Of a stretch of 64,000 nucleotides of DNA, positions 34,713-43,079 are shown piece by piece (the first letter of the stretch is position 1; every line of letters starts with the position of its first letter). Below the pieces are notes generated by a model, which saw only the letters and a program-made list of their open reading frames with translations, was not told where the DNA came from and ran no database searches. The translations under genes and the position numbers were made by a program. The DNA is from Martinezella tropici (GTDB lineage: Bacteria > Pseudomonadota > Alphaproteobacteria > Rhizobiales > Rhizobiaceae): contig NZ_VNIP01000006.1 of assembly GCF_008370325.1 (NCBI RefSeq), forward strand, positions 620,001 through 684,000. The letters run 5' to 3'.

Positions 34713-35344
34713 GTGAATTTCCCCTTTATTCCGCGGATGAATTCCGGCGCCGCGCCCTCAACCAGAGCGGCGGCCCGATCGATCTCGCCTGGCGCGATCA
34801 CGGCGATCATCTGCTTAATCCGGAGACCATCGCGCAGGTCGCGGACCTGAAGCTGAAGGATGCCGCGGTACTCATACCGGTCATCGACAGCGGCGACGAT
34901 GCCAAGGTCATCTTCACACTGAGGACGTCCACCCTGCGCAAGCATTCCGGCCAGATCGCCTTTCCGGGCGGCGCCATCGATCCGGAAGATGCCTCGCCGG
35001 AAATGGCCGCCATGCGCGAGGCGGGCGAGGAGATCGGGCTGGCGGATATCTTCATCGAGCCTGTCGGGCGGCTGCCGCATTATCTGGCCGCCACGGGTTT
35101 TCGCATTACGCCCATTCTTGCGGTCGTGAAGCCCGGCTTCGATCTGACTCTCAATCCGACAGAGGTGGAGGATGCCTTCGAGGTGCCGCTCTCCTTCCTG
35201 ATGGATCCCAGCCACCATGTCACCGACACGATGCTCTGGCAGGGGAGCGAACGGTATTTCTACCGCATGCCTTACGGTCAGCGCATGATATGGGGCATTA
35301 CCGCGGGCATCGTCCGCACGCTTTATGAAAGGCTCTATACATGA
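34709..35344 (+). CDS. CoA pyrophosphatase-like Nudix hydrolase
   Basis: The 211-aa protein has the NudL/UPF0035 signature VIFTLRTSTLRKHSGQIAFPGGAIDPED ahead of the Nudix helix AAMREAGEEIGL, a combination that marks CoA diphosphatases. These cleave coenzyme A or acyl-CoA to 3',5'-ADP and phosphopantetheine. It overlaps the DUF1285 gene and the cca gene by 4 bp on either side, so the three are translationally coupled. Residues for metal binding (EAGEE) are intact. Confidence 0.92.
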   Translation: MSEFPLYSADEFRRRALNQSGGPIDLAWRDHGDHLLNPETIAQVADLKLKDAAVLIPVIDSGDDAKVIFTLRTSTLRKHSGQIAFPGGAIDPEDASPEMAAMREAGEEIGLADIFIEPVGRLPHYLAATGFRITPILAVVKPGFDLTLNPTEVEDAFEVPLSFLMDPSHHVTDTMLWQGSERYFYRMPYGQRMIWGITAGIVRTLYERLYT

Positions 35345-36597
35345 CGTCCGTTGCCGGTGAGGCCTGGTTTCGCGATAAGGCGCTGCAGCGGGTGCTGTCG
35401 TTGCTCGATGCCGATGGTGGTGAGGGGCGTGTCGTCGGCGGGGCGGTGCGCAACAGCCTGATGGGGCTGCCGGTTGCCGATATCGACATCGCGACCACTC
35501 TCTTGCCGGAAGCCGTCGTCGAAAGAGCCGAAGCGGCGGGGATCAAGGCGGTGCCGACGGGCATCGCACATGGCACCGTGACCCTCGTCATCGATGGAAA
35601 ACCGTTCGAAATCACCACCTTGCGGCGCGATGTGGAGACGGATGGGCGCCGCGCCCGCGTCGCTTTCAGCCGTGATTGGCAGGCGGACGCCGAGCGGCGC
35701 GACTTGACCATCAATGCGCTCTATGCGTCCGCTGATGGCGAGGTGGTGGATCTCGTCGGCGGGCTGGCCGATCTGGAGCGCCGCAATATTCGCTTCATCG
35801 GCGATGCGGCGACGCGGATCGCCGAGGATTACTTGCGTATCCTGCGGTTCTTCCGTTTCTTCGCCTATTACGGCAGCGGCAGACCGGATGCGGACGGCTT
35901 GCGCGCCTGTGCCGCGGCACGATCTAAGATCGAAACACTCTCGGCCGAGCGTGTCTGGTCTGAAATGAAGAAGCTTCTGGCGGCTCAGGATCCGGGCAGG
36001 GCGCTGCTCTGGATGCGCCAGATCGGCATATTGACCGAAGTGCTGCCGGAAACCGAGAAATGGGGCATAGACGCCATTCCGGGGCTTGTCGCCACCGAGC
36101 AGGCGCTCGGCTGGCCGGCGGAGCCGCTGCTGCGGCTTGCCGCCATCGTGCCGCCGGATGCCGCAAGACTTGCAAAGCTTGCCGAGCGGTTACGTCTTTC
36201 AAAAGCCGAAGGCGCCTATCTCCAGGCATGGGCGAATGCGCCCGTGGTCAAGGACGATATTTCCGAAGCGGCCTTCGACCGCCTGCTTTATCGCTACGAC
36301 CCATCGGGCATCGCGGTTCGCCTGAAGCTGGCGCTGGTGATTACGCGGAGCAAGGCTGAGAGCGATTTCGAGGAAATGGGGCGTGCCGCGCGGCTGGGTA
36401 AGCTGCTGGAACGAGCGGCAAAATGGAAAAGACCCGCTTTCCCGCTCAGCGGCGCGGATGCACTGGCCGCAGGGGTCGCCGCCGGGCCGCGTGTGGGTGA
36501 ACTTCTTGGCAAGCTCGAGCAGGAATGGCTCGACGGAAATTTCAAGATGAACCGGGCGAGCCTTCTCGCCCGACTGAAGGAATTGACTGCCGCGTGA
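35341..36597 (+). CDS. cca: CCA tRNA nucleotidyltransferase
   Basis: The 418-aa protein is a class-II nucleotidyltransferase with the GGAVRNSLMGLPVADIDIATT head (GG and DxD metal site), ERRDLTINALYAS, the RIAEDYLRILRFFRFFAYYG neck and a helical tail. These enzymes add or repair the 3'-CCA of tRNA; the same family includes poly(A) polymerase and partial CC- or A-adding enzymes. The RRDLTINAL and single-copy context favour the CCA role. It is the last gene of the DUF1285-nudix-cca operon. A RIME-like repeat follows 22 bp downstream. Confidence 0.93.
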   Translation: MTSVAGEAWFRDKALQRVLSLLDADGGEGRVVGGAVRNSLMGLPVADIDIATTLLPEAVVERAEAAGIKAVPTGIAHGTVTLVIDGKPFEITTLRRDVETDGRRARVAFSRDWQADAERRDLTINALYASADGEVVDLVGGLADLERRNIRFIGDAATRIAEDYLRILRFFRFFAYYGSGRPDADGLRACAAARSKIETLSAERVWSEMKKLLAAQDPGRALLWMRQIGILTEVLPETEKWGIDAIPGLVATEQALGWPAEPLLRLAAIVPPDAARLAKLAERLRLSKAEGAYLQAWANAPVVKDDISEAAFDRLLYRYDPSGIAVRLKLALVITRSKAESDFEEMGRAARLGKLLERAAKWKRPAFPLSGADALAAGVAAGPRVGELLGKLEQEWLDGNFKMNRASLLARLKELTAA

Positions 36598-36619
36598 TAT
36601 CGAGGCCCGTTGTTGGCTT

Positions 36620-36726
36620 TAAAGCGCGTCGCGATCTTTCAGATTCACTCCGTGCGCTTTAAGCTATTGATTTTTCGCATGTCGTTATCGCAAAACCGCG
36701 ACGCACTTTTGCGCGACATGCTTTAA
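36620..36726. repeat. RIME-like palindromic repeat, family B copy 1
   Basis: Two consecutive palindromes make up this 107-bp element: TAAAGCGC...GCGCTTTA (36620-36661) and GCATGTCG...CGACATGC within 36679-36722. A diverged second copy lies at 37429. The right end abuts the stop codon of the DUF1059 gene (36727-36729). Such elements are typical of rhizobial intergenic regions. Confidence 0.75.
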
Positions 36727-36912
36727 TCAGGCCGCATTGGCTTCGTCGCGAATGCGGGCCTTGATATTGTCGACCATGTTTTCGCGGATGATCGTTTCGC
36801 CATGCGCTTCGCGCATGTGCTCGACGGCGCGGCGAACCACTTCGGCATCGTCCTTGGCGCGAGTATGCCAGGAGCAGCCGGGCACCAGCGTACCACATTC
36901 GAACAGTCGCAT
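36727..36912 (-). CDS. DUF1059 domain protein
   Basis: The 61-aa protein begins MRLFECGTLVPGCSWHTRAKDDAEVVRRAVEHMREAH, the DUF1059 pattern with two conserved cysteines (Cys6, Cys13) and His16. The start has AGGAGG 6 nt upstream. Proteins of this family are small and cytoplasmic with no known activity; a metal-binding role for the Cys/His group is possible. Its stop codon directly borders a RIME-like repeat. Confidence 0.85.
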   Translation of the reverse strand: MRLFECGTLVPGCSWHTRAKDDAEVVRRAVEHMREAHGETIIRENMVDNIKARIRDEANAA

Positions 36913-37057
36913 ATCTTCCTCCTCATCTCTCCAATAGTTTTCGGTCCCTCCATGCCACAGGCATAGGGGCCGAAGGACATGAGGCTAAACGCGGTGGGCG
37001 GAAAAAAGTTTCTGCCGGCGGCAAGCCTCCCGCTTGCCGGCGGCTGTCTTCCGGATT

Positions 37058-37336
37058 TCAATCCGGCATCGCCCAGGATTTGAAGCAGTCCGACGACTGA
37101 TACTTCGTAACCGGTGGCTGTCTTGCCGAACGGTCGGCCGCGAAGCGGGCGATGTCGTTCGGCGATTTACCCGCCAGCTGCATTCTCACCTGCTCGACGA
37201 AGCAGGATAGCGGCAGGTCGGATCCGCTGCGGATCCGCATATCTTCGGCCAGCCGGACGACAAATTCCGGACTATCGACCGTGCGTGAAAGTTTCTGCTC
37301 TTTCGAAGCTTCCGTGACGTGTTTCTCTGCTGCCAT
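37058..37336 (-). CDS. Hypothetical 92-aa protein
   Basis: The start at 37336 is supported by GGAGGAGG 5 nt upstream, one of the best ribosome sites in the region. The product begins MAAEKHVTEASKEQKLSRTV, is charged and helical (VVRLAEDMRIRSGSDLPLSCFVEQVRMQLAGKSPNDIARFAADRSAR) and ends SSDCFKSWAMPD with two cysteines in total. It has no signal peptide or membrane segment and I recognise no domain. It lies between DUF1059 and hemF, all on the minus strand. Confidence 0.7.
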   Translation of the reverse strand: MAAEKHVTEASKEQKLSRTVDSPEFVVRLAEDMRIRSGSDLPLSCFVEQVRMQLAGKSPNDIARFAADRSARQPPVTKYQSSDCFKSWAMPD

Positions 37337-37428
37337 TACAACCTCCTCCGATTGAAACGAGCATTAGGTCACTTAGGCACTCCCCCGCCGATTTTAGGGC
37401 ATTATCCGATCAACTCCCGTCGGATATC

Positions 37429-37525
37429 TAAAGCGTGTCGCTTCCAGATTCGCCCAATACACTCCGCATCGCCTGCTTTTTGCATGTCGTTATCGCAAAG
37501 CGCCGCCACTCTTGCGCGACCTGCG
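37429..37525. repeat. RIME-like palindromic repeat, family B copy 2 (diverged)
   Basis: TAAAGCGTGTCG at the left, then TGCATGTCGTTATCGCAAA and CTTGCGCGAC near the right, align with the copy at 36620 over its whole length with many differences. It ends exactly at the stop codon of hemF (37526-37528). Confidence 0.65.
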
Positions 37526-38437
37526 TCAGGGCCAACGCACCACCGGCGGCAGAGACGAAAGAATGGACTCCACATTGCCGCCCGTCTTTAATCCGAATAT
37601 TGTACCCCTATCGTACAGCAAATTGAACTCCACATAGCGCCCGCGGCGAATTAATTGCTCGTCGCGGTCCTCCTCCGTCCATGTTTCGTTGAAATTGGAG
37701 CGGACGATGCGCGGGTAGACCATCGTAAAGGCGCGGCCGACGTCGCGGGTGAAGGCAAAATCGGCATTCCAGCCGCCGGCTTCTTCCGAAGAATGCAGCC
37801 AGTCGAAGAAGATGCCGCCGATGCCGCGCGGCTCGTTGCGGTGCTTCAGGAAGAAATATTCGTCGCACCAGTTCTTGTAGTGCTGATAGTCCGCGACGGC
37901 GTGACGGTCGCAGACGATCTGCATGGCGCGGTGGAAGAGCGCGCTGTCTGCATCTTCCTGGGTGCGCCGGCGATCGAGCATCGGTGTCAGGTCGGCACCG
38001 CCGCCGAACCATTGGCTCGTAGTGACGACCATGCGGGTATTCATGTGCACGGTCGGCACGTTCGGGTTGACAGGATGGGCAATCAGCGACAGTCCAGAGG
38101 CCCAGAAGCGGGGATCTTCCTCGGCGCCTGGAATCTGGCTTCGAAAGTCTGGAGAGAATTCGCCGTGGACGGTCGAGGTATGGACGCCGACCTTTTCGAA
38201 GACCCGGCCTTCCATCATCGACATGCGGCCACCGCCGCCCTGACCCTTGTCCCTCTGCCAGTCCTTGGCCACAAAGCGGCCGGGCTCCTGGTCGGAAAGG
38301 GGACCAGTCAGCTCGTTCTCCAGCTGCTCGAATTCCGCGCAGATCGTGTCGCGCAGACCTTCGAACCAGTGTCGTGCTGCCTCTTTCTTTTCTTCAATAT
38401 CCTCGGGTAATCCCTTGGGAAGATTGGGTCGTTCCAT
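37526..38437 (-). CDS. hemF: Oxygen-dependent coproporphyrinogen III oxidase
   Basis: The 303-aa enzyme converts coproporphyrinogen III to protoporphyrinogen IX with oxygen. Family blocks are [79 protein letters not shown] and the C-terminal [32 protein letters not shown]. All conserved His/Asp positions around the active site (HMNTR, FFLKHR) look intact and the length is normal. It is a single-gene unit on the minus strand. Confidence 0.97.
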   Translation of the reverse strand: MERPNLPKGLPEDIEEKKEAARHWFEGLRDTICAEFEQLENELTGPLSDQEPGRFVAKDWQRDKGQGGGGRMSMMEGRVFEKVGVHTSTVHGEFSPDFRSQIPGAEEDPRFWASGLSLIAHPVNPNVPTVHMNTRMVVTTSQWFGGGADLTPMLDRRRTQEDADSALFHRAMQIVCDRHAVADYQHYKNWCDEYFFLKHRNEPRGIGGIFFDWLHSSEEAGGWNADFAFTRDVGRAFTMVYPRIVRSNFNETWTEEDRDEQLIRRGRYVEFNLLYDRGTIFGLKTGGNVESILSSLPPVVRWP

Positions 38438-38611
38438 GCATGCTCTCCGACGGTGCGAGCAGCCGGCGGCCCGCGATTCGCACTGTATGTATCGTGAGTT
38501 GGAATATCAGCAAGATTGCGGCGCAGCCAGTGCAGCAACGTCGCAGGAGAATCGACTCGCAAATTTCACAATGCGGTATTATGTTCCCTCTCTCAAAGGC
38601 GAGGTTTTATC

Positions 38612-38869
38612 ATGAGGATACCTGCACCGCCGCCCCTGGATGGGTTGAGACGCAGAATATTCCGTTACCGGCAGGAACATCCTGCAGGCGGGAAGAGCGA
38701 ATTCGTTCGCGAGACCTTTTGTCTAAGCCGCCCCGAAGCGCGTGAAAAGGCGCGCGAATGGTTTGATGAATTCCCGAAAGCTGCCTATTGGACCGAAGTC
38801 GAAAGCTGGCGTCAGGTCGACGGCGATCGCATCGAGTTCACCATGCGGCGCCTGCCCTCAGCGGATTGA
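38612..38869 (+). CDS. Hypothetical 85-aa protein
   Basis: From ATG 38612 (GAGG upstream) the product begins MRIPAPPPLDGLRRRIFRYRQEHP and continues with a charged helix (SRPEAREKAREWFDEFPKAAYWTEVESWR) and a final strand-like DGDRIEFTMRRLP. It is rich in Arg and Glu and has no signal or membrane segment. I do not recognise a family; similar short proteins occur in rhizobia. It converges with the hydrolase-like gene at 38959. Confidence 0.6.
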   Translation: MRIPAPPPLDGLRRRIFRYRQEHPAGGKSEFVRETFCLSRPEAREKAREWFDEFPKAAYWTEVESWRQVDGDRIEFTMRRLPSAD

Positions 38870-38958
38870 CCTGAACGACATGGTGCCCGCATCGGCGGGT
38901 GATAGCCACCGAAGTGCGTTCTCGTTTCCCCGCGGCTGGCTGGCGATGCGTCACCCGC

Positions 38959-40116
38959 TCAATGCGGCTCGGGTGGTTGTGCCTCATCCGACCGGCCGAA
39001 TGCGGGCGGCTGAGCGCTTGGCATAGGCCCGGCGGAGAAAGCTTTCTTGACCTTTTCGATCGTAGTCGCGTTGCCGCTGCCCGGAGCCGGAGGTGAGGGA
39101 GACCTTGTCTCTGGCATTGCCGGCGGTTCGGCCACGGCACCTAGGTTCGCAGCTTGGCGTTCCCCGGTCTTCTGATCTTCGACGATGGGCGATGCCGCAA
39201 GAATTTCCATCAGCGTGATGGTTACCGGCAGGTGGCCGCCTAAGTCGGTGTTCGTGTGATGCCATGCATGCGCGACGTGCTGATCGGCGTGGATGAACCG
39301 TCGGGAATTGATCTCGCCGAACCAGTCCCACTCGCCCATGACATCGACGACATCGGTGAATATCGGGGGCATGGCGATGCGTGTGCCGATCGTCACGATC
39401 TTGGTATGTCGCGCCAGTTCGGCGACCCGCATTTCGTCCTGTTTCCAGAGGTTATGCAGTGCGGCTGACAGCACGAGGTTTCCCTTGGAATGGCCCGTCA
39501 GCAGGCGGAAGGAAAAGCGGGAGTCTGCGAGAAGCGCCTGCACGGTTCTCGTATCGAGACTGGCGCGGGCAGCTGTCGCCTCAGCCTGCGCCCCGACCTT
39601 GGGGCGGCCGGCAAGGTCGTCCAGGCTTTCGAGAAAGGGCCGCAGGCCTTTCAGGTGTCCGAAGAAAAACAATCCGCCGAAGGCTTCGGTGATGACATCG
39701 GCGATACCATAGCCCGAGACGACGACTGCGACCGGTGCGTCGATCGCATCGGCCACGTTGCGGGCAAAGGCGGCCGCGCCGAGCGCGGAACCGCCGATGC
39801 CGGCGACTGCGAGCGCCCGGGCATCACCGCCACCGCGCAAGACGAATTCATCGATGGTTTCGCAGAGGGTGAGCGCCCCAAGACCGCTGGGCGGAACGAT
39901 CATGATCGCGCCTTCGGCGGCGAGCGAGTCACTGATGTAGAAGGCTTCCTCCGGCGTGATGACCGTGACGTCGTAAAACAGCGCATCGAGAGCGAGGTTG
40001 CGCTGGCGAAGGCCTTCAAGCGCGAGATTGCGCACAGGGGAATGCTGGAGCCGTTCGGGGAGGCTCAATGTACGTGCGAACTGCGTCAGGGAAAGCGTGA
40101 ATGCCGTCTGGAACAT
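38959..40116 (-). CDS. Protein with lipase-type GxSxG motif, unknown function
   Basis: The 385-aa protein contains TGHSKGNLVLSAALHNLW, a GxSxG nucleophile elbow as in alpha/beta-hydrolase lipases, with a preceding hydrophobic strand region and later HAWHHTNTDLGGHLPVT offering histidines. No signal peptide is evident; an Ala/Gly-rich middle (VAGIGGSALGAAAFARNVADAIDAPVAVVVSGYG) resembles a nucleotide- or membrane-facing fold. The last 60 residues are Pro/Ser/Ala-rich and probably disordered. An esterase or acyl-processing role is possible but not established. Confidence 0.65.
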   Translation of the reverse strand: MFQTAFTLSLTQFARTLSLPERLQHSPVRNLALEGLRQRNLALDALFYDVTVITPEEAFYISDSLAAEGAIMIVPPSGLGALTLCETIDEFVLRGGGDARALAVAGIGGSALGAAAFARNVADAIDAPVAVVVSGYGIADVITEAFGGLFFFGHLKGLRPFLESLDDLAGRPKVGAQAEATAARASLDTRTVQALLADSRFSFRLLTGHSKGNLVLSAALHNLWKQDEMRVAELARHTKIVTIGTRIAMPPIFTDVVDVMGEWDWFGEINSRRFIHADQHVAHAWHHTNTDLGGHLPVTITLMEILAASPIVEDQKTGERQAANLGAVAEPPAMPETRSPSPPAPGSGNATTIEKVKKAFSAGPMPSAQPPAFGRSDEAQPPEPH

Positions 40117-40193
40117 GGGTCACCTCGCCAAGGTTGCCTGAGTTAGAGCATTCCAGAGAGAAGCTTCTCACACTTTATCCGGCGTGCCAACGC

Positions 40194-40691
40194 CTATTCG
40201 GGTGCGATATTCAGGCTCGATGTGAGGCCTGGCAGCCATTGCGTTTGCCGCAAGGCTTCACCCGATATCATGGCGGCCGACATCGCGACATTGATGGAGC
40301 GTTGGCCCTCGACCATGGGGATCAGGACGCGGCCATCGGCCTTTTCGTGCACATGCTCCGGCACGCCGGCGCTTTCGCGGCCGAAGAGGAGAATATCGTC
40401 GTCGCGATAAGCAAAATCCGTGTAGCGCTGTGCCGCCTTCGTCGAGGCAAGCACCAGCCGCCGTCCGCTTTCCCGCCGCCACGCCTCGAAGCGTTCCCAG
40501 TTGACGTGCCTGGTCAGGCTGACGGCGGCAAGATAATCCATGCCGGCGCGCTTGAGATTGCGGTCCGATATGTCGAAGCCGGCCGGCTCGATGATGTCGA
40601 CGCCGAGGCCGAGGCAGGCGGCAAGCCGCAGGATCGTGCCGGTGTTGCCAGGGATGTCGGGCTGATAGAGGGCGATGCGGAGCTTGGTCAT
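40194..40691 (-). CDS. trmL: tRNA (cytidine(34)-2'-O)-methyltransferase
   Basis: The 165-aa SPOUT methyltransferase has LYQPDIPGNTGTILRLAACLG (motif 1), DDILLFGRESAGVPEHVHEKAD (motif 2) and VLIPMVEGQRSINVAMSAAMISGEALRQ (motif 3), forming the trefoil-knot AdoMet site of TrmL/YibK. It methylates the wobble base of tRNA-Leu species as a homodimer. The ATG at 40691 is used; a TTG three codons upstream is an alternative. It stands alone on the minus strand. Confidence 0.93.
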   Translation of the reverse strand: MTKLRIALYQPDIPGNTGTILRLAACLGLGVDIIEPAGFDISDRNLKRAGMDYLAAVSLTRHVNWERFEAWRRESGRRLVLASTKAAQRYTDFAYRDDDILLFGRESAGVPEHVHEKADGRVLIPMVEGQRSINVAMSAAMISGEALRQTQWLPGLTSSLNIAPE

Positions 40692-40875
40692 GCGCTGCAA
40701 CTAGCGAAACCGGCTGGATTTGTCTTCGTTTTTCGCGAGCCCTTCATTTCTGTGATGCCTCTCATAAACAGAATTGAAGGATTTAGCCCATTTTTCAGGC
40801 ATATTTCGCTTTTCAAACAAAAAAAGTCGCGCTAAAAGACGAGCGCTCTACAACTTGCGAAAGAAGGAGGCTCAG

Positions 40876-40929
40876 ATGGATATCTTGTTTGTGATGATGC
40901 GCCTCCGGGCCGTGAATCCACGGATCTGA
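40876..40929 (+). CDS. 17-aa leader peptide with MRLR arrest motif
   Basis: MDILFVMMRLRAVNPRI is preceded by AAGGAGG (40864-40870) at 5-nt spacing. Residues 8-11 are MRLR. The same sequence is the arrest motif of the ErmDL leader peptide, where macrolide-bound ribosomes stall with leucine in the P site and the second arginine codon in the A site (the +x+ rule). Here that stall would place the ribosome on Leu10/Arg11 (40903-40908), exactly over one arm of a predicted stem. The downstream genes are ABC exporters, a fitting output for drug sensing. The motif and signals are seen in the sequence; drug responsiveness is inference. Confidence 0.6.
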   Translation: MDILFVMMRLRAVNPRI

Positions 40930-40979
40930 CGGGCGCTACAAGGCGCGTATTCGCAAGTACCCCCCTTCTTTAAGTCATT

Positions 40980-41006
40980 ACGCGGCCGGCATGGCCTCGT
41001 TGTTTT
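40980..41006 (+). terminator. Terminator-like stem in exporter leader
   Basis: ACG-C-GGCC (40980-40987) pairs with GGCC-T-CGT (40993-41000) with one mismatch and a 5-nt loop, followed by TGTTTT. It is weak by itself but overlaps an alternative GGCCGG/CCGGCC pairing, as expected of an attenuator. Confidence 0.4.
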
Positions 41007-41083
41007 ATCACCCGGCCACCATATGAGTCTGCGATCTTTCAGTGCAGTGGGTGGTCGAAGGGTCGAGTCTCTGGAGCATTTCA

Positions 41084-42937
41084 ATGTTTAGCTGGTTCGA
41101 ACGCCGACTAAATCCATTCCCGAGCGAGGTGCCGGATACGCCGCCGCGGGGCCTCTTTGCCTTCTGTTGGCACTATTCCAAGCCGGCCCTGCCGTGGCTG
41201 ATCGCCATGAGCATCCTCACCATGTCGATCGCGATCGGCGAGGTGGCGCTGTTCCAGTTCCTCGGCGATATCGTCGACTGGCTGACACATGCGGATAAGG
41301 CGACCTTCCTGCAGACGGAATGGCACAAGCTGTTCTGGATGGAGGCAATGGTGCTGATCGGTTTGCCGGCTGCGGCGATCCTCGACAGCTTCATCATGCA
41401 CCAGGTGCTGCTCGGCAACTATCCGATGATTGCGCGCTGGCAGATGCATCGCTTCCTGCTGCGCCACAGCATGACCTTTTTCGCCAACGAGTTCGCGGGC
41501 CGAGTCGCCACCAAGGTGATGCAGACTTCGCTTGCCGTGCGCGAAACCGTCATGAAGATCCTCGACGTCTTCGTCTACGTCGTCACCTACTTCCTGTCGA
41601 TGATCCTCGTCATTGCAGCTGCCGATTGGCGGCTGATGATTCCGATCCTGGTCTGGCTCGGCGTCTATGTCGCGATCGTTGCCTATTTCGTGCCGGTGCT
41701 GCGCAAGATCGCCGCGCAGCAGGCCGATGCGCGCTCGACGATGACGGGCCGCGTGGTCGACAGCTACACGAATATCGCCACGGTAAAGCTGTTCTCGCAT
41801 GCGGGCCGCGAGGAGACCTATGCCAGGGCCGGCATGGAGGAATTCCTCGATACCGTACACAAGCAGATGCGCAAGGTGACGCTGTTCCACGCCTCGGTCT
41901 ATTTCAACAACTGCGCGGCGCTGTTCATCGTCTCGGCTCTGTCGATCTGGTTCTGGCTCAGCGGTTCGATCTCGGTCGGCTCCATCGCTATTGCCATCGG
42001 CCTTGCCATGCGTGTCAACGGCATGTCGCAATGGGTGATGTGGGAGGTCTCGGCGCTCTTCGAAAACATCGGTACCGTCTATGACGGCATGGAGATGATG
42101 ACGAAGCCGCATGATATCATCGACAAGCCGGCTGCCTCGCCGATCGCGGCCAAGCAGGGAGCGATCCGCTTCGACCACATCCGCTTCCACTACGGCAAGG
42201 CGAAGGGTGTGATCGAGGATCTGAGCCTCGACATCCGCGCCGGCGAAAAGGTCGGCCTCGTCGGCCGGTCCGGTGCCGGCAAGACGACGCTGATGAACCT
42301 GCTCTTGCGCTTCTACGATCTGGAGAGTGGCCGCATCACCATCGACGGCCACGATATCGCAGGCGTCACGCAGGACAGCCTTCGCTTGATGATCGGCGTG
42401 GTGACGCAGGATACGTCGCTGCTGCACCGCTCGATCCGCGACAACATCGCCTATGGCCGTCCGGATGCGACCGATGAGGAAATCATCCAGGCGGCCAAGC
42501 GCGCCAATGCCTGGGACTTCATCGAAGGCCTGGTCGACATGCAGGGTCGCACGGGACTGGATGCGCAGGTCGGCGAGCGTGGCGTCAAGCTTTCCGGCGG
42601 CCAGAGACAGCGTGTCGCGATCGCCCGCGTCTTCCTGAAGGACGCGCCGATCCTGGTGCTGGACGAGGCTACCTCGGCGCTCGATTCCGAAGTGGAAGCG
42701 GCGATCCAGGAAAACCTCTTCGCCTTGATGCACGGCAAGACAGTGATCGCCATCGCCCACCGCCTGTCGACGCTGACCGAGATGGACCGCCTCGTCGTTC
42801 TCGACAAGGGCCGAATCATCGAAATGGGCTCGCACCAGGAGCTGGTCCAGAATGGCGGTATCTATGCCGAACTCTGGAGCCGGCAATCCGGCGGCTTCCT
42901 GGCCGATCACGAAGAGGTCGAGGCGGCAGCGCAATAA
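41084..42937 (+). CDS. ABC exporter half-transporter, first of a tandem pair
   Basis: From ATG 41084 (GGAG 8 nt upstream) the 617-aa product begins MFSWFERRLNPFPSEVPD, with six membrane segments in residues 30-310 and a nucleotide-binding domain: Walker A GLVGRSGAGKTTLM, signature LSGGQRQRVAIAR, Walker B ILVLDEATSALD, H-loop VIAIAHRLST. All catalytic motifs are intact. A second half-transporter gene follows 142 bp later, so the two may form a heterodimer or two homodimers. An MRLR leader ORF and attenuator-like structures lie upstream, suggesting induction by ribosome-targeting drugs. The substrate is otherwise unknown. Confidence 0.93.
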   Translation: MFSWFERRLNPFPSEVPDTPPRGLFAFCWHYSKPALPWLIAMSILTMSIAIGEVALFQFLGDIVDWLTHADKATFLQTEWHKLFWMEAMVLIGLPAAAILDSFIMHQVLLGNYPMIARWQMHRFLLRHSMTFFANEFAGRVATKVMQTSLAVRETVMKILDVFVYVVTYFLSMILVIAAADWRLMIPILVWLGVYVAIVAYFVPVLRKIAAQQADARSTMTGRVVDSYTNIATVKLFSHAGREETYARAGMEEFLDTVHKQMRKVTLFHASVYFNNCAALFIVSALSIWFWLSGSISVGSIAIAIGLAMRVNGMSQWVMWEVSALFENIGTVYDGMEMMTKPHDIIDKPAASPIAAKQGAIRFDHIRFHYGKAKGVIEDLSLDIRAGEKVGLVGRSGAGKTTLMNLLLRFYDLESGRITIDGHDIAGVTQDSLRLMIGVVTQDTSLLHRSIRDNIAYGRPDATDEEIIQAAKRANAWDFIEGLVDMQGRTGLDAQVGERGVKLSGGQRQRVAIARVFLKDAPILVLDEATSALDSEVEAAIQENLFALMHGKTVIAIAHRLSTLTEMDRLVVLDKGRIIEMGSHQELVQNGGIYAELWSRQSGGFLADHEEVEAAAQ

Positions 42938-42943
42938 AGATGA

Positions 42944-42969
42944 GAAAGGGCGGCGAAAACCGCCCTTTC
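42944..42969 (+). terminator. Hairpin between the tandem ABC exporter genes
   Basis: GAAAGGGCGG (42944-42953), loop CGAAAA, CCGCCCTTTC (42960-42969): a perfect 10-bp stem. The tail CGTTTGC is poor in T, so readthrough into the second exporter gene is possible. Confidence 0.65.
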
Positions 42970-43079
42970 CGTTTGCAGGACGCAAGAGGTGGACGCTCGG
43001 CGGAATTCTAACGAAAATATAACCTTTGCCACGCGGCCATTTCCTTTGCGTCGCTTGGGAAATTCCCTATATCGCTGGC

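Larger units (their letters stand above)
40692..41083 (+). promoter_or_regulatory. 392-bp leader region upstream of the tandem ABC exporters
   Basis: It holds a 17-codon ORF with a perfect Shine-Dalgarno (40876-40929) and several mutually exclusive pairings. GCGCCT (40899-40904, over the MRLR codons) can pair with AGGCGC (40941-40946). ACTTGCGA (40853-40860) can pair with TCGCAAGT (40951-40958). AAGAAGG of the Shine-Dalgarno (40861-40867) can pair with CCTTCTT (40964-40970). A terminator-like stem at 40980-41000 with a TGTTTT tail competes with GGCCGG (40984-40989) pairing with CCGGCC (41012-41017). The promoter could not be assigned with confidence. Confidence 0.55.

Noticed and set aside
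36598..37525. The palindromic repeats considered as CRISPR-like repeats
   Set aside because: Only two copies, about 800 bp apart, without regular spacers and with internal two-palindrome structure, which fits RIME-type elements instead.
40143..40180. TAGAGCATTCCAG... near the trmL 3' side, resembling the start of the family A repeat
   Set aside because: Only about 15-35 bp are similar and the second half of the element is missing; it may be a decayed fragment, but support is too thin to annotate.
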